From Candidatus Latescibacterota bacterium (lineage in GTDB: Bacteria; Latescibacterota; 4484-107), in NCBI GenBank assembly GCA_030613045.1, contig JAUWMS010000247.1:1-5216 (forward strand): a stretch of 5,216 nucleotides of DNA, in the 5' to 3' direction. The position numbers were made by a program, and so were the translations under genes. Within the stretch, counting starts at the first letter, position 1, and the number at the start of each line of letters is the position of its first letter. A model generated the notes under the pieces. It searched no databases. It worked only from the letters and a program-made list of their open reading frames with translations, and was not told where the DNA came from. Positions 5,089 through 5,216 of the stretch are shown one piece after another.

Positions 5089-5116
5089 CTATCGGTAAAT
5101 CGCGCCAAGAACTTTA
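5089..5116 (-). promoter_or_regulatory. Sigma-28 (FliA/SigD-type) promoter of flagellin
   Basis: On the minus strand TAAAGTTC (5116-5109) is followed by 12 bases and ACCGATAG (5096-5089). The sigma-28 consensus is TAAAGTTT, 11 bases, GCCGATAA, so 7 of 8 and 6 of 8 positions match with one extra spacer base, within the spacing tolerated in several species. It faces flagellin, the classic sigma-28 target, and predicts a start of transcription near 5082. The FlgM-like gene at the other end of the locus agrees with sigma-28 control. Confidence 0.78.
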
Positions 5117-5119
5117 GTG

Positions 5120-5127
5120 TTTTTTTA
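5120..5127 (-). promoter_or_regulatory. A-tract just upstream of the flagellin -35 box
   Basis: The minus strand has TAAAAAAA (5127-5120), three bases before the T of the -35 element at 5116. An A-tract in this place can act as an UP element contacted by the alpha subunit of RNA polymerase, or can bend the DNA. This would suit a very highly expressed flagellin gene. Position is seen; activity is inferred. Confidence 0.35.
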
Positions 5128-5128
5128 T

Positions 5129-5205
5129 GAGGAAGGGGCGGGAGGCAAGCGGGAGGGGGGGGGGTAGAGTAGAGGGGGAAAGTGGTAAAGGGGGAAAGTG
5201 GTAAA
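5129..5205. repeat. Purine-rich tract with a ten-G run and a 16-bp tandem duplication
   Basis: The plus strand is almost entirely G and A from 5129 to about 5205. It contains ten Gs in a row (5155-5164) and two perfect abutting copies of GGGGGAAAGTGGTAAA (5174-5189 and 5190-5205), followed by TTGGGAATTGG to the window end. Multiple runs of three or more G could form a G-quadruplex on the plus strand. No gene is visible. Such simple sequence is also a common assembly weak point. Confidence 0.75.
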
Positions 5206-5216
5206 TTGGGAATTGG

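Noticed and set aside
1..5216. CRISPR array, tRNA, rRNA, transposase or phage genes
   Set aside because: No regularly spaced direct repeats, no cloverleaf or rRNA segment and no mobile-element protein could be seen on either strand.

Overview
The window is a compact late-flagellar locus with every recognisable gene on the minus strand. In order of transcription (right to left) these are flagellin (4897-3662), the FliS filament chaperone (3475-3134), the FliD filament cap (3030-1264), a FlaG-family protein (1157-777) and a small charged protein that I read as a FlgM-type anti-sigma-28 factor (734-279). None of the genes is broken. The organism is a flagellated bacterium of roughly 50-57% GC (estimated by eye). 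Strong AGGAGG-type ribosome sites, a two-domain flagellin and intergenic simple repeats of a kind often seen in uncultured environmental lineages fit a poorly sampled phylum, but the window alone does not fix the taxon.

Right flank and flagellin control (4898-5216). A purine-rich stretch with a ten-G run and a perfect 16-bp tandem duplication lies upstream of a recognisable sigma-28 promoter (TAAAGTTC, 12-nt spacer, ACCGATAG, 5116-5089). An A-tract sits just upstream of its -35. The promoter predicts a leader of about 185 nt that contains an orphan near-perfect Shine-Dalgarno sequence and three hairpins. Two of these hairpins present GGA in the apical loop, and the flagellin ribosome site itself resembles a CsrA target. 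This resembles the CsrA control known for Bacillus hag.

Flagellin-fliS gap (3476-3661). A 123-bp imperfect palindrome fills most of the gap. Its inner part forms an intrinsic terminator with a U-run that ends only about 20 nt before the fliS ribosome site. I infer that most flagellin transcripts stop here and that fliS-fliD-flaG-flgM are expressed at a lower level by read-through.

fliS to flgM (3475-279). The gaps are 103, 106 and 42 bp, consistent with one operon. The order fliS-fliD-flaG is the reverse of the common flaG-fliD-fliS order. The terminal gene encodes a protein with a DRVELS motif and two copies of a Y-D-R-x-E-V module 55 residues apart, suggesting a duplicated sigma-28-binding segment. 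With the sigma-28 promoter at the other end, the locus would contain both a target and the inhibitor of the same regulator.

Left flank (1-278). No gene is visible. There is a hairpin over the flgM stop codon and a plus-strand intrinsic terminator at the very edge, which implies a convergent gene just outside the window.
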